NCBI RefSeq assembly: GCF_003286085.1
Contig: NW_020825289.1
Span: 248,001 to 312,000 of the forward strand
Reading direction: 5' to 3'
DNA from: Drosophila persimilis
Taxonomy: Eukaryota > Arthropoda > Insecta > Diptera > Drosophilidae
DNA length: 64,000 nucleotides
This document shows positions 10,594 to 21,511 of the stretch, piece by piece. A model generated the notes under the pieces. It did no database searches, was not told the origin of the DNA, and saw only the letters and a program-made list of their open reading frames with translations. Numbering within the stretch: the stretch's first letter is position 1; the number at the start of each line of letters is the position of its first letter. The translations under genes and the position numbers were made by a program.

Positions 10594-10789
10594 GAGATTT
10601 TACGATCCACGACTCACCGCAGCATCAAGCTTAGAGCATAAGACTAAGAGTTAGTTACGCTTCCACCCCCGATTCAAACGGCCGATCTACCGCGCGACCC
10701 CCGAACCAAATACACAGCGACATATATCAACCACGAAAAACAAATGTTGCAGAATTGATCTTCGATTCCCCCCCCCCACTACAAATATT
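10594..10789 (+). mobile_element. Fragment of the errantivirus-like element (gag-pol region)
   Basis: Nearly identical to 24929-25195: both start GGGAGATT..ACGATCCACG and run through CTCACCGCAGCATCAAGC. This copy has an internal deletion of roughly 60 bp near 10745 and expansion of a C run at 10771-10780. No intact coding. Confidence 0.6.
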
Positions 10790-12120
10790 GGCCCTTCGAG
10801 CCGGATCTTCGCCCGAATACAAGGAGAAGCCCACCCAGCAAGAATAGGCGGATAATTCCCAAGTAACAAGATATGTACCGATTCCCCATCTGCAGTGGCT
10901 GCTCTCCTCCTGGTCCCAGTCGGCTGGACATATCCATATATACATACGTGCCGTTTCCTTTATTCCACCGTTCTATTGACGGCGCCATATTATCGGCAAA
11001 TCCGGGCGTTCTCCACGTCTTTGAGTGCTCCTCAACATCCACATTCCGCATAAAAACGGTCGTGCTTATACATAGTTCCGTTATCGGTGCAAGCAGTTGT
11101 GCCCCAGTGAATTTAAAATAATTCACCCACAGCAGGCCAAATTTTGTTAGCAGACTAATACGCCAGCCCCCGTATACACATACCCCTCGGCATATGTACT
11201 TTTCCATATGTACTTACCGCTCTAGCTCAAAGAATTAAACCATACTTCGTTCTGCCAATGCTTGTGGCCTCCGATCCAGTGCTACCAGCTGAGCTTTCGT
11301 TGCTAACATATGTACACATTGCAACGCAATCCAAGCGGCTGGCAACAAACATAAAGTCATATTCTTGCAATTACTTTGTTGTTTATTCCGTGCAAGCTCA
11401 ACGTTCCATAGTTTGTCCGTTTTAACAGGAAATAAAATAACAAATCACTGCGCCTCCTTATTTAACTAATTATACTGCCAACAATATAACACACGATCCA
11501 TACATACGGCACATACATATGTATTTTTCTTACATATATATATACGTACGTATTTTAAATTTGCATATTCTTGCACATCTATATAATATACATATTGTAT
11601 ATAAAACGGTTATCCACCGTTTTACCCGTTGTTTTACATCTCGCCAAAAGGGTGGTACATAGCGCTTACAGCCATACATACACACATACAAGCAGCAGCA
11701 GCGGTACATTCTTTTCGTTTTTCTTTTCGCTTTCGCTTCTCCACCGTTTACTTGCGTTTTAGTTGTTGGGAGAACATTTTGCGGTGCCGCGCTTGACAGT
11801 AACGGAACGGAAAGTGACGCGCTACCCTGCACTTCGAGGGTATATTGTTTTAACCATTGTTTTGCAACCGACTCTATATAGTGGCACCTTGTGCCTCAAT
11901 ATTATTGCTCATCCTCATTAGTCGTTCTTGGTTGGACAGTTTTTTATATTGTTCGTAGTATTTTTATATTTTTATATTCCGGCCACTGTGTACGATTGCT
12001 ATAATGTAATTTCGCAATAAATTCCAAGTCCACATATCCCCGGATCTTCGTTCAGAACTCCTCACCCGCTCACCTGCTTTGCGACTCTGATCGGCGTGTT
12101 CGCAAATCCATCAGCTAACC
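10790..12120. other. Unassigned, possibly LTR/leader of the downstream BEL-type element
   Basis: No supported coding frame. The part 11300-12120 leads directly into a BEL-type gag and contains an AATAAA at about 12016, so it may be LTR plus leader. Neither primer site nor second LTR was found. Small (CATA)n-like runs occur at 11500-11545. Confidence 0.35.
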
Positions 12121-12998
12121 ATGCTCACTGGTGAAAAGAAATCTCGCAAGAAGTTTGATCGGGTGAGTTTGCTGAGTTTGACCCATCCACCCAACTCCAA
12201 CGGCTCAATCACTACGCCCACATCTTCCCGTCTGGGCTCAGCTGAGCGAGGTCCGACCACGTCCCGAGCTCACACATCACATGCCTTCGAGGCTTTGTTG
12301 CTCCCCTCGGTAGTCCTTCGCACGGTTCCTAGCACTATGGCCCAATCGGCCGACAGTTCTGCATGGTCTAAGTTTGCCTTGGCTGCAAGCAGACTGACAC
12401 GCTTCGACCAGAAGCTGAGCGCTCCAGATACTAGCACACCAACCCGCTCGCTCTCCCAAGTCCATCGAGATCAACTCCGAAGTCTCTGGGCGAAAGTGGA
12501 CGCGGAGTTCGAGGCCTGTGTGGGTGCGATAGCGGAAGCAGATCCAGAGCGGGTAGCTGACGTCCAAGGGATGTACGATGACTGTTACGCGGTCTACGCG
12601 CAATGCCTTGCCGAACTGAACGATCAGCTCAAGCCCCCGACTGTCCCTCACACGCCACAACTGCCCGTTCAAGAGCCGACTTCCGGAGGTTGCCGCCTCC
12701 CTTCATGTGACACTGAAGTTTTTAGTGGGGACTACCAGCAGTGGCCCACGCTCCGAGACCTGTTCACCGCCATCTACATAAGAACCCGATGTTGGCTCCA
12801 GTGGAAAAACTGTTCCACCTCAACAAAAAGACGAGCGGTGAGGCCCACGACATAGGGGCACAGGCTCCGCTCACGAACGAGGGTTTCGCGTCCGCATGGA
12901 ACGCCCTCCGTGAGCGTTTCCAAAACAAGCGGCTGATACTCAAAGCCCAGCTGAAGATCCTTTTCAGTCTGCCCCAAATCCGTACACCATCGCCCTAA
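12121..12998 (+). pseudogene. BEL/Pao-type gag fragment, frameshifted
   Basis: The first frame 12121-12855 contains MAQSADSSAWSKFALAASRL (probable real start at 12337) and CDTEVFSGDYQQWPTLRDLF, the conserved DUF1759-like gag segment of BEL/Pao elements. Near 12775 it shifts into the frame 12741-12998, which continues with APVEKLFHLNKKTSGEAHDI and FQNKRLILKAQLKILFSLPQI. The gag then stops and no zinc knuckle or pol follows. It is diverged from the three BEL copies elsewhere in this window, so a fourth lineage. It abuts the odorant-receptor remnant. Confidence 0.65.
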
Positions 12999-13119
12999 GA
13001 AGCAGCTGTGAAATTCTCGCCAGACCCCTGCCATTGACCATAGCCAATTATCAATCGTACTCGTATCTATAGGCCTTCAAAGTCGCATTCATTGGGAACA
13101 ACTAGTACTGTACGGTTAT

Positions 13120-14161
13120 ACGGACTTGAAGATGGTAGAACGGGTCGGATTCAGTCTGAGCGATAAAGGAAAGAGTTTCTTAAAGCCGTATATCGCGATC
13201 AGGATGGTTTATCGGAGGCCGGATGAGTGTCCCGAGCACACAGTGCCATACCTAAACCGAGATCAGCTAAAGTCTGTATAAAATGTCATTATGATGATGT
13301 AGGTCTGATAATCTCTTTGTAGAGCTATTGGATATTACCCGAACTCGGAGGAATGCAGCCGACCCGGTCGTAGGAACTGGCATCTGTTCGTTATGATTAA
13401 GGCGACGATATTTTTCGGCTCAGTGACTTATGCTATTTTCGAATCCCTGGACAACAATGTGGAATGGGGTCGGGATCTCGCCTTCATAATAGCGGTTCGC
13501 ACTGAGTCTTTTCTGTTTACAAACATAACTTCTCAAAATTCTTTATTTTCAGTCGTTTTTCATATATTTTAAGCTGATATATTTCCTGCTGTATGCCGGT
13601 AATGTGGACGAGGTAATCGACGGCCTCAAGGAGTGCTACCGTTGGGAGAGAGCAGGCCCGGCTGCTGCAGGAGTGCGATCGGCAAAACGTTTGCATTATC
13701 TGATTGTCATCGGAATGCAAATTGTTTGGCTGGCTTTCATGGTAGTCTTCGTCCTGCTATTGGTTACCACGCCCCTCTGGACAGAACTGTCGCTACCGTT
13801 CCATGCAGCCTTTCCGTTTCACTGGAACGATCCTTCGAAGCATCCGTTCACGCACATTCTCATCTACTGCCTACTTTCTCATGTGGCTCATCTCCATCGA
13901 AGGGATGTCAGTGGTCATTTATTCCCAGCTGACGACTGCGTTGAGTGCCCTGTGCGTTGAACTTCGGCACCTCCACCAGTTCTTCGATGGAGACGAGGAT
14001 CTGCTCCGATGGGAGATCAATCGTCTGGTCAAATATCATCAGAAGATAATCAAGTTTGAATCTGTGCAACACCTGGGCTTATAAGTCCACTAAAGTATCC
14101 CTTTTTCAGTCTGTTGGATCGGTGCAATGAGGTATTCCACGGCCCTTTAATCATGCAAATG
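13120..14161 (+). pseudogene. Odorant receptor gene, 5' part, broken
   Basis: A seven-transmembrane insect odorant receptor (7tm_6). Pieces: about 13139-13277 (LNRDQLKS, uncertain first exon), 13323-13494 (FVMIKATIFFGSVTYAIFESL), 13553-14053 (FKLIYFLLYAGNVDEVIDGL, LPFHAAFPFHWNDPSKHPF, IEGMSVVIYSQLTTAL, LVKYHQKIIK) and 14110-14161 (LLDRCNEVFHGPLIMQM). Introns at 13495-13552 and 14054-14109 end TTTTCAG; their donors GTTCGC and GTTTGA are poor. A frameshift lies near 13870. The frame is then cut at 14161 by a LINE block and resumes at 21083. Motif order resembles remembered Or47b/Or65/Or88a-type receptors; the orthologue is not assigned. The gene is inactive here. Confidence 0.75.
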
Positions 14162-15702
14162 CAACTACAGCTGCTGGCGATGCAGATTCGGTAGCCGAAT
14201 TTATCGCCTCGGAGAATGTGCAGCCAAGTACGTCTGCAGCGTCCGTGTCCGTGGTGTCCGCAAGTTCGCTAGTTGTCCCGTCTATCCCGATCCCACCAGT
14301 AAATAGACGTTCCGGACCTAGGCCTAGGTGACTAAACCACTGGTAGGAGTCCCACCAAAACGACAAGTTTTTGTTCCACGGCTGGCCCCTGACCTCAAAT
14401 CTAACGATGTAATTGCTTTTATTCAAAGCAAAATAAAAGCCGTGGGTTTAAAGGTGGAGAAATTTAACTTCTCTTATGCCAGGCAGATAGCCTCGTTTAA
14501 GATAAGCATCTCCCCAACTCAATTTGACACCATTTGCTCCGCCAACTTTTGGCCGGAGCATTTGGTGCTGAAGGAGTTTAAGGCTAAGAAGAAGAATATG
14601 CCCCCCATAACTCAAATCATTCCATTGTGCCACCCTCAACCTCAACTTCCTCTTCCTCATCCTCTCGTCCTGCTTCCACCTCTCCAAAAAACTAACTTTT
14701 CTTTTAGTAACTTATCAGATTATTAGAGGCTTACGTAGTAAACTTAATGCCGGACACTCTTAGTTCCGAGGTTTTGGCTGGTCGGTACACAACTTTTAGA
14801 AAGGACCGTTCGTCTCGACGTGCAGGAGGGGTTCTGATTGCAGTGGACTCTAACTTCACTTCGGAACACTTCACAGTCCAGGCTCAACCGAAACTGGAAT
14901 TCCTGTGTGTAAAACTGATTCTTCCCGCTATCGGTATATTCATTAATTACTCGTATATTCCACCTTCTTCGGATATCTCTATTTATGAGCAGCATTTGTC
15001 TGTTTTAACTGCTGTTTCTTCCTCTCTATCAGATAAAGATCATATGATAGTTCTTGGTGACTTAAACTTGCCCGGAACTGCTTGGTCTTCGGTAAACGAG
15101 TCTAGTAACCTAGTGCCCACATGTCACGACATGACTTTGTTGACGGCTTGCTTGACCTGTCCCTGTCTCAAGTCAATCATGTGAAAAATTCCCTAGGTCG
15201 ATTGATTGATCTGTGCTTTGTATCGGATCCGACCATAGTGTTGTTAACCCGAGCCCTTCCGCTCACTATTCTTGAAGAAGCCTACCATCCTTCTTCCGAA
15301 GTGTCGCTAGATATAGGACCAACTGTATTGGATCGGTCGAGTAGGCTATCTGAAAGTGACCGCTTTCGTAAAGCCGAGTTTGCGAAGCTTAAAAACCTTA
15401 ATAATACTCATTAGGGATTTTGATTGGTCCGCTTTGTACTTGTGCACTGATGTGATAAAAGGCACAAACATTTTTTACAATGCTTTTGGCACATTTTTTG
15501 ATTCTTGTGTCCCGCTTTCTTGTCCGATTAGATCTGAAAAGCTCCCTTGGCTTACCAAAGAATTATCCAGTGTAAAAAACTTAAAATCAAGACTATAAAA
15601 AATTTCAAGAAGTTGCTTCTCCTACTTCTCACTCTCGCTATGTAATAGCTCGGTCAAACGTTTTAGTTCTTAATGCTCAATGCTATAAGAACTACCTCTC
15701 TC
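14162..15702 (+). mobile_element. Jockey-type LINE, truncated copy J1 (ORF1 to mid ORF2)
   Basis: ORF1 gag-like segment at about 14340-14620 (VPPKRQVFVPRLAPDLKSNDV, FWPEHLVLKEF). ORF2 endonuclease at about 14740-15400 in several frames: SSEVLAGRYTTFRKDRSSRR, GDLNLPGTAWSS, IDLCFVSDP. The copy lacks the ORF1/ORF2 spacer and shifts frame repeatedly. It breaks at about 15702 into part of another LINE. Sequence details (for example AATAATACTCATTAGGGATTTT near 15400) are shared with the minus-strand copy at 63303-64000 rather than with J2 next to it. Its left edge is the insertion point in the odorant receptor. Confidence 0.75.
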
Positions 15703-15867
15703 GATGCAGTATACGTTTTTCTCATGGTGCCCTCACTACAAAAATTGAACGTGTGCTTTAATAATACAGCTAGATATATATTTGGGTTAAGCCGTAATGA
15801 CAGAATTTCAGCTTTTTCATTCAAAATATTCGAAATGCATTTTTTTAAATGGACTGACTATAAGATG
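15703..15867 (+). mobile_element. C-terminal fragment of a second LINE (L2 type)
   Basis: Encodes LQKLNVCFNNTARYIFGLSR and FKIFEMHFFKWTDYK, similar in layout to the C-terminus of the LINE at 7326 but a different family. The same junction with Jockey-type DNA recurs on the minus strand at 63302. It ends at an INE-1 scrap. Confidence 0.6.
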
Positions 15868-15910
15868 CGGCATCCACAATATTGAAGATACGAGAAAACT
15901 AAAAAGTCAA
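15868..15910 (-). mobile_element. INE-1 scrap, reverse orientation
   Basis: GCATCCACAATATTGAAGAT followed by ACGAGAAAACTAAAAA is the reverse of an INE-1 interior block also seen at 18200, 59035 and 62165. Confidence 0.6.
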
Positions 15911-16206
15911 AGTCAAATCTACAAAGCAAAAATAACGCAAAAAATTATCCATTTTGAATTACCTGGAGCTAAAAAATGTTTGGGTCAGCGTTTCGGAATT
16001 GCAAAGTTCAATTCAACCAGATGCAAGATACTAAGGGTATGTGAAAAAAAGCACAACATCTGAGAAAACATTTTGAAAGCCCCAAAACTATCAGAAAAAG
16101 TCGGATGCGAATTTAATTTGCTACTGGACACTCATTTATATCCAGCTTTAAGTCAACAGCTGGCCGATATCAATTTTCTCCCATCCCCAGAAAAAGATAA
16201 GTTTTT
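15911..16206 (+). other. Unassigned, partly coding-looking
   Basis: The frame 16073-16210 reads APKLSEKVGCEFNLLLDTHL and FLPSPEKDKFLHRY. It looks like real protein by composition but was not recognised. It is missing from the matching position of the inverted composite at 62.1 kb, so it was either inserted here or deleted there. Confidence 0.3.
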
Positions 16207-16542
16207 ACACCGATACTCGTTATCATTTCTTAATACGTCGGCAAATAATGATCAGGCAATTGCCGATCTTTTTGCCCAATTTTTCCAAACCACCGTAACA
16301 TTTGTCGAAAAGTGGCGAACCAAAGATCGTTGTGGCCGACCGTGGCAGTTCTAGCGACCCGCTATTCGTTTTCGCTTCTCTTTCGCCGTCTGTTTCGTTG
16401 CTGCGCAGCGCACTGTCAAGACCGGCTGCATAGAGTTCTAAGCGTGGTCCGTTAGTTTTCTTCGCCGCCTCTTTCGTCGTTTTGCTTCAGCCAGCTCTCG
16501 AGACCGGCTGCACATACATATCTCTCTCTCCAATTCGTCCGT
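16207..16542 (+). mobile_element. Jockey-type ORF2 scrap (16207-16293) plus probable LINE 5' UTR (16294-16542)
   Basis: 16207-16293 encodes SANNDQAIADLFAQFFQTT of Jockey-type ORF2. 16294-16542 is non-coding with repeated GCCGGTCT/GACCGGCTGCA-type motifs and leads straight into ORF1 of copy J2. The same 250 bp is at 61855-62090 on the minus strand, next to the same ORF2 scrap. A 5' UTR with internal promoter is the likely role; this is inference. Confidence 0.5.
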
Positions 16543-17936
16543 GTCCGTGGTGTCCGCAAGTTCGCTAGTTGTCCCGTCTATCCCGATCCCACCAGTAAAT
16601 AGACGTTCCGGACCTAGGCCTAGGTGACTAAACCACTGGTAGGAGTCCCACCAAAACGACAAGTTTTTGTTCCACGGCTGGCCCCTGACCTCAAATCTAA
16701 CGATGTAATTGCTTTTATTCAAATAAAATAAAAGCCGTGGGTTTAAAGGTGGAGGAATTTAACTTCTCTTATGCCAGGGAGATAGCCTCGTTTAAGATAA
16801 GCATCTCCCCAACTCAATTTGACACCATTTGCTCCGCCAACTTTTGGCCGGAGCATTTGGTGGTGAAGGAGTTTAAGGCTAAGAAACAGAATAGGCCCCC
16901 CATATCCCTTACAAATATTTCCAGTGTGCCGCCCTCAACGTCAACTTCCTCTTCCTCAACTTCCCGTCTTGCTTCCACCTTTCCAAAAAACTAACTTCTC
17001 TTTTAGTAGCCTATCAAAATGTAAGAGGCTTACGTAGTAAGCTCAGCATTCTTTTCCGGGATAGTGTTGCATTTGCTTCCCACGTTATTGTGAAACCTGC
17101 TTAAAGCCGGACATTCTGAGTTCCCAGGTTTTGGCAGGTCGGTACACAACTTTTAGAAACGACCGTTCGTCTCGACGTGCAGGAGGGGTTCTAATTGCAG
17201 TGGACTCTTACTTCACGTCGGAACACTTCACAGTCAAAGTTCAACAGGAACTGGAAATCCTGTTTGTAAAACTGATTCTTCCCGCTTTCGCTATATTCAT
17301 TACTTGCTCGTATATCCCAGCTTTTTCGGATATTTCAATTTATGAGCAGCACTTGTCCGCTTAAACCGCTGTTTCTTCCTCGCTATCTGATAAAGATAGT
17401 ATGATAGTTCTTGGTGACTTCAACTTGGCAGGAACTGCCTGGTCTTCGGTAAACGAGTCTAGTAACCTAGTGCCCATGTCACGACATGACTTTGTTGACG
17501 GCTTGCTTGACCTGTCCCTGTCTCAAGTCAATCATGTGAAAAATTCCCTGGGTCGATTGATTGATCTGTGCTTTGTATCGGATCCGACCATAGTGTTGTT
17601 AACCCGAGCACTCCCGCTCACTATACCTGAAGACGCCTACCACCCTACTTTCGAGGTGTCGCTAGATATAGGACCAACTGTATTGGATCGGTCTAGTAGA
17701 TTACCTGAACGTGTACGCTGCTTTCGTAAAGCCGAGTTTGCGAAGCTTACCTCATTAACCATTAACCTCATTAGGGACTTTGATTGGTCCGATTTGTACT
17801 TGTGCACTGATGTCACAAAAGGCACAAACATTTTTTACAATGCTCTTGGCACATTTCTTTATTATTGTGTCCCGCTTTCTTGTCCGATTAGATCTGGAAA
17901 ACCCCCTTTGTTTACCAAACAGTTATCCAGTCTAAA
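16543..17936 (+). mobile_element. Jockey-type LINE copy J2, left part (ORF1 and ORF2 endonuclease)
   Basis: ORF1 segment at 16640-16990 (VEEFNFSYAREIASFKISIS), then ORF2 endonuclease with frame 17131-17364 and frame 17401-17979 (VLGDFNLAGTAWSSVNESS, RHDFVDGLLDLSLSQVNH, RLIDLCFVSDPTIVLLTR). A stop at 17362 and small shifts disable it. INE-1 interrupts it at 17937; ORF2 resumes at 19060. Confidence 0.8.
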
Positions 17937-19059
17937 CGAGGGGGAACGTTGTGAGTTGCTGCGGACACCGCAACTCTAGAGTTATACCCGATACTAAGTC
18001 AGTATGGCTCTCCTCCGGCAGACGCCGCTAATATTAAACGACACGACAAAGAGTGCGTGCGAGAGAGACAAAAAATCAGTCTGAGCGTGACGTCGGGCGC
18101 TGCGTAGCCACTAAAAATTGATTTGTTTCCTTTGGCTATAAAAATGATCTAATCTGATCCAGATTCAGCAATCTGATAGATATGGTCGGTATCTATGATT
18201 CTGCGTTTTTAGTTTTCTCAAATCTGCAATATTGTGGATGCAACAGATTTTCGTCCTTTGTGGGGGCGGAAGGGGGTGGGGCGAAATTTTGAGATAAAGG
18301 TTTTATAGTGAGATCTAACAGAAGTGCGGATACCAAATTTGGTTACTCTAGCTTTAATAGTCTCTGAGATTTGTGAATATCCCCAGATTTGCATCCTTTG
18401 CGGGGGCGGAAGGGGGTGTGGCGAAATTTTGAAACAAACTCGTCTCGGTCCGATATATTAGGAGTGTGGATACCAAATTTGGTTGCTCTAGCTTTTATAG
18501 TCTCTGAGATCTAGGCGCTAATGTTTTACTCTAAGCAAAGCCGCCTATGCTACCTGTGTGTTAGAGAGAGACAGGGCGAGAAAAAATGAAATTGTTTTCT
18601 TGATGGTGGCTATAATAGTAATACGATCCAATTCAGATTCTGCAGTCTAAAAGATATGGTCATTCTCTACGATTCTGCGTTTTTTGTTTTCTCGTATCTT
18701 TAAAATTGTGGATGCCACAGATTTTCGCCCTTTGTGGGGGCGGAAGTGGGCGGGGCAAAGTTTTGAAATATTTTTGTAGCAGTGACATATCACAGAAGTC
18801 TGGATCCAAAACATCGTTGCTCTAGCTCTTATAGTCTTTGAGCATTAGGCGCTGAAGGGGACGGACAGACGGACAGACGGACAGACGGACGGACGGACAG
18901 ACGGACAGACAGACATGGCTCAATCGACTCGGCTATTGATGCTGATCAAGAATATATATACTTTATGGGGTCGGAAACGATTCCTTCTGGACGTTACACA
19001 CATCCACTTTTACCACAAATCTAATATACCCCAATACTCATTTTGAGTATCGGGTATAA
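17937..19059 (+). mobile_element. INE-1/DINE-1, complete, inserted in Jockey-type LINE
   Basis: Begins CGAGGGGGAACG and ends AGTATCGGGTATAA. The LINE on each side reads CCAGTCTAAA and AACTTAAAATC; uninterrupted LINE copies (38930, 15570) read the same through a short A run. So the element lies in an A-run and no duplicated target beyond A residues is visible, as expected for Helitrons. The GGACGGACAGAC tract at about 18858-18912 is longer than in the copy at 1398. It also keeps a GTTTTACTCTAAGC block (about 18521-18550) missing from that copy. Confidence 0.85.
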
Positions 19060-21077
19060 AAACTTAAAATCAAGACTTTATAAAAAATTTCAAGAAGTGG
19101 GCTCTCATACTTCTCACTCTCGTTATGTAGTAGCTCGGTCAAACTTTTCAGTTCTTAATGCTCAATGCTATAAGAACTACCTATCTCGTTGCAGGATACG
19201 TTTTTCTCAGGACCCTAAGCAGTTTTACTGCTTCGTAAACAGTAAGCGTAGAACCTCCGCACACCCATCCTCGCTATCATTTTGTAATACGTCGGCAAAT
19301 AATGATCAGGCAATTGCCGATCTTTTTGCCCAGTTTTTCCAAACCACCTATTCTGAGGAAAGCTACTCTGGTCAACCGCACCCATACGGATTACCGAGGT
19401 CGAACGGCATTTTCAGTCCCTTGTTAAATGAATATTCCCGACTTCATGATCTTCGACTAGTTCAGCCGGTGTTTTCACCGGGTCCACACGGGGTTCCAGG
19501 TTGTGTACTCAGGTACTGCGCCGAGGCTCTGTGTGGACCTTTGCTTAAACTATTCACCCTGTCCATTGATTCCTCTTGCTTCCCCCCCAAGTCTGATGCA
19601 AAAAATTATAGAGGTATAGCAAAGCTATCCGCTATTCCCAAAATGTTTGAGAAGGTTTTTACCCCGCACTTTCAACATCTCTGCAAGTCACTTATATCTC
19701 CAACTCAGCATGGATTTATAAGGCGGCGATCAACCACCACGAACTTGTTAAGGTTTACCTCTTTCATTATTAAAGGCATTCAAGGTAACTTACAGACGGA
19801 TGTTATTTACACCGACTTTAGTAAAGCATTCGACTCTGTAAACCATTCCCTTTTAGCACATAAACTTGACCTTTTAGGGTTTCCGCCCAACCTCCTGAGA
19901 TGGATTTCTAGCTAGCTTTGTTCTAGGTCTCAAAGAATCCTCTTCAAAAACTCCCTCTCTTTACCAGTAAAGGTTTCTTCGGGAGTACCACAAGGCAGCC
20001 ATCTAGGCCCCTTACTCTTCACACTCTTTATTAATGACTTGCCTTCAGTATTAACATACTCTCGAGTACTTATGTATGCGGATGATGTTAAACTCTGTGT
20101 CCAGTACAAGGACATTTCATTTCATTCTCGCTTGCAATCCGATCTCAATAACTTTCAGTCATGGTGTTGTGCAAACTTGTTACACCTTAATGCCTCGAAA
20201 TGCAAAGTTATGACATTTCATCGTTCTAGCCCTTTGTTGGCTGCCTACACCCTATTTGGTGGTTCTCTTGAGAGAATTACCCTGGTGGATGATCTGGGTG
20301 TTATGTTAGACGCCAAGTTAAAGTTTTCCGAACACATTTCTACCATGGTAAATAAGGCCATGGGCGTGCTTGGGTTTATAATGAGGTGGTCAAAGGAATT
20401 TGATGACCCCTATATAACAAAGACTGTATATACCTCGCTTGTTCGTCCGATCTTAGAATACGGCTCCTGTGTATGGTGCCCTCAGTACAAAGTACACCAG
20501 GACCGTATAGAATCAGAACAGAAAAACTTTTTACTCTTTGCTCTGCGGGGCCTTAACTGGGATGCGGGTGTAAGACTCCCATCTTACTCTAGTAGACTAC
20601 TATTAGTAAACCTCTCATCCTTAGTTAACCGTAGAAAAATGCTTGGTGTGATATTTATGAACAACTTGATCAGGGGTGACATAGACAGCCCTGATCTGTT
20701 GAGCCGCATAAACTTCACGATTCCTATTAGACTGACTAGAAATTTTATACCGTTGTTCCTTCCACTTTGTAGATCGAATTATTCCTTGCATGAACCGTTT
20801 AGGGTCTTATGCTCGGATTATAATTCCCTCTATTATATTATATCCAACACTAATTCTCTTCTTCTTATTAAATTATTAATCCTTACTCACCTTTCTATTA
20901 ATTAGTAACTGTGGTGGTATTTGTATTTTGATTGCATGCTTAGTTTCTTAGTGAGTTTAGTGCTAATTTTCCTCGAATGTTAGTCTAATAGCTATCTTTC
21001 TTGCATGTTCGCGTTTGGTTCGGCTACGCACCGCGCGTCATGCGGCAGCGCCCCCTTGCATGTCAACGTCCAAATAA
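19060..21077 (+). mobile_element. Jockey-type LINE copy J2, right part (ORF2 RT and 3' UTR)
   Basis: Frame 19043-19915 carries NYRGIAKLSAIPKMFEKVF, QHGFIRRRSTTTNLL and YTDFSKAFDSVNHSLLAHKL (motif A). After a stop at 19914 (ISS*LC) it continues with SGVPQGSHLGPLLF at about 19985. Frame 20039-20905 has MYADDVKLCVQY (catalytic YADD), the thumb and the C-terminal RSNYSLHEPFRVLCSDYNSL. Part of the RT finger region before SDAKNY is deleted. The 3' UTR runs to AACGTCCAAATAAA and ends at the odorant-receptor exon. AAATG at 21078-21082 matches AAATG at 14157-14161. Confidence 0.8.
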
Positions 21078-21511
21078 AAATGATCGTCAACTTCTTGCTG
21101 GTCTCCCTGTCGGTCTTTGAGGCAATGATGGCCAGGCACGACCCCAAGGTGGCAGGCCAGTTCATAGTTCTAATGATCTTGGCTTTGGGTCATTTGTCGA
21201 TGTGGACGAAATTCGGGGATGTAATGTCGCAGGAGTCGCTGGAAGTGGCCGATGCTGCCTACGAGGCTTACGATCCGAATATTGCTTCGAAGGCAGTCTA
21301 TAAGGATTTACGCGTTGTAATTATGCGATCCCAAAATCCGCTGATAATGAGAGCCAATCCCTTTCCTGCCTTCAATATGATAAACTACATGGCCGTGAGT
21401 TTGGTTGAAGAACTGGAAGTCCGCGTAATAAATCTATCTGCATATCTCTCCTCTTAGATACTCAACCAGTGCTACGGAATCCTCACCCTTCTGTTGAATA
21501 CTATGGAATAG
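21078..21511 (+). pseudogene. Odorant receptor gene, 3' part (last two exons)
   Basis: Resumes the receptor cut at 14161. Exon 21083-21394 encodes IVNFLLVSLSVFEAM, VLMILALGHLSMWTKFGD, SLEVADAAYEAYDPN and IMRSQNPLIMRANPF, the conserved C-terminal half of an insect Or. The intron 21395-21457 has clean GTGAGT and TCTTAG borders. The final exon 21458-21511 encodes ILNQCYGILTLLLNTME and a stop. This half has no internal lesion, so inactivation came from the LINE insertion and the changes in the 5' half. Confidence 0.8.

Noticed and set aside
10779-11207. 142-codon minus-strand frame
   Set aside because: No recognisable motif; lies in a probable LTR/leader region and competes with a plus-strand frame.
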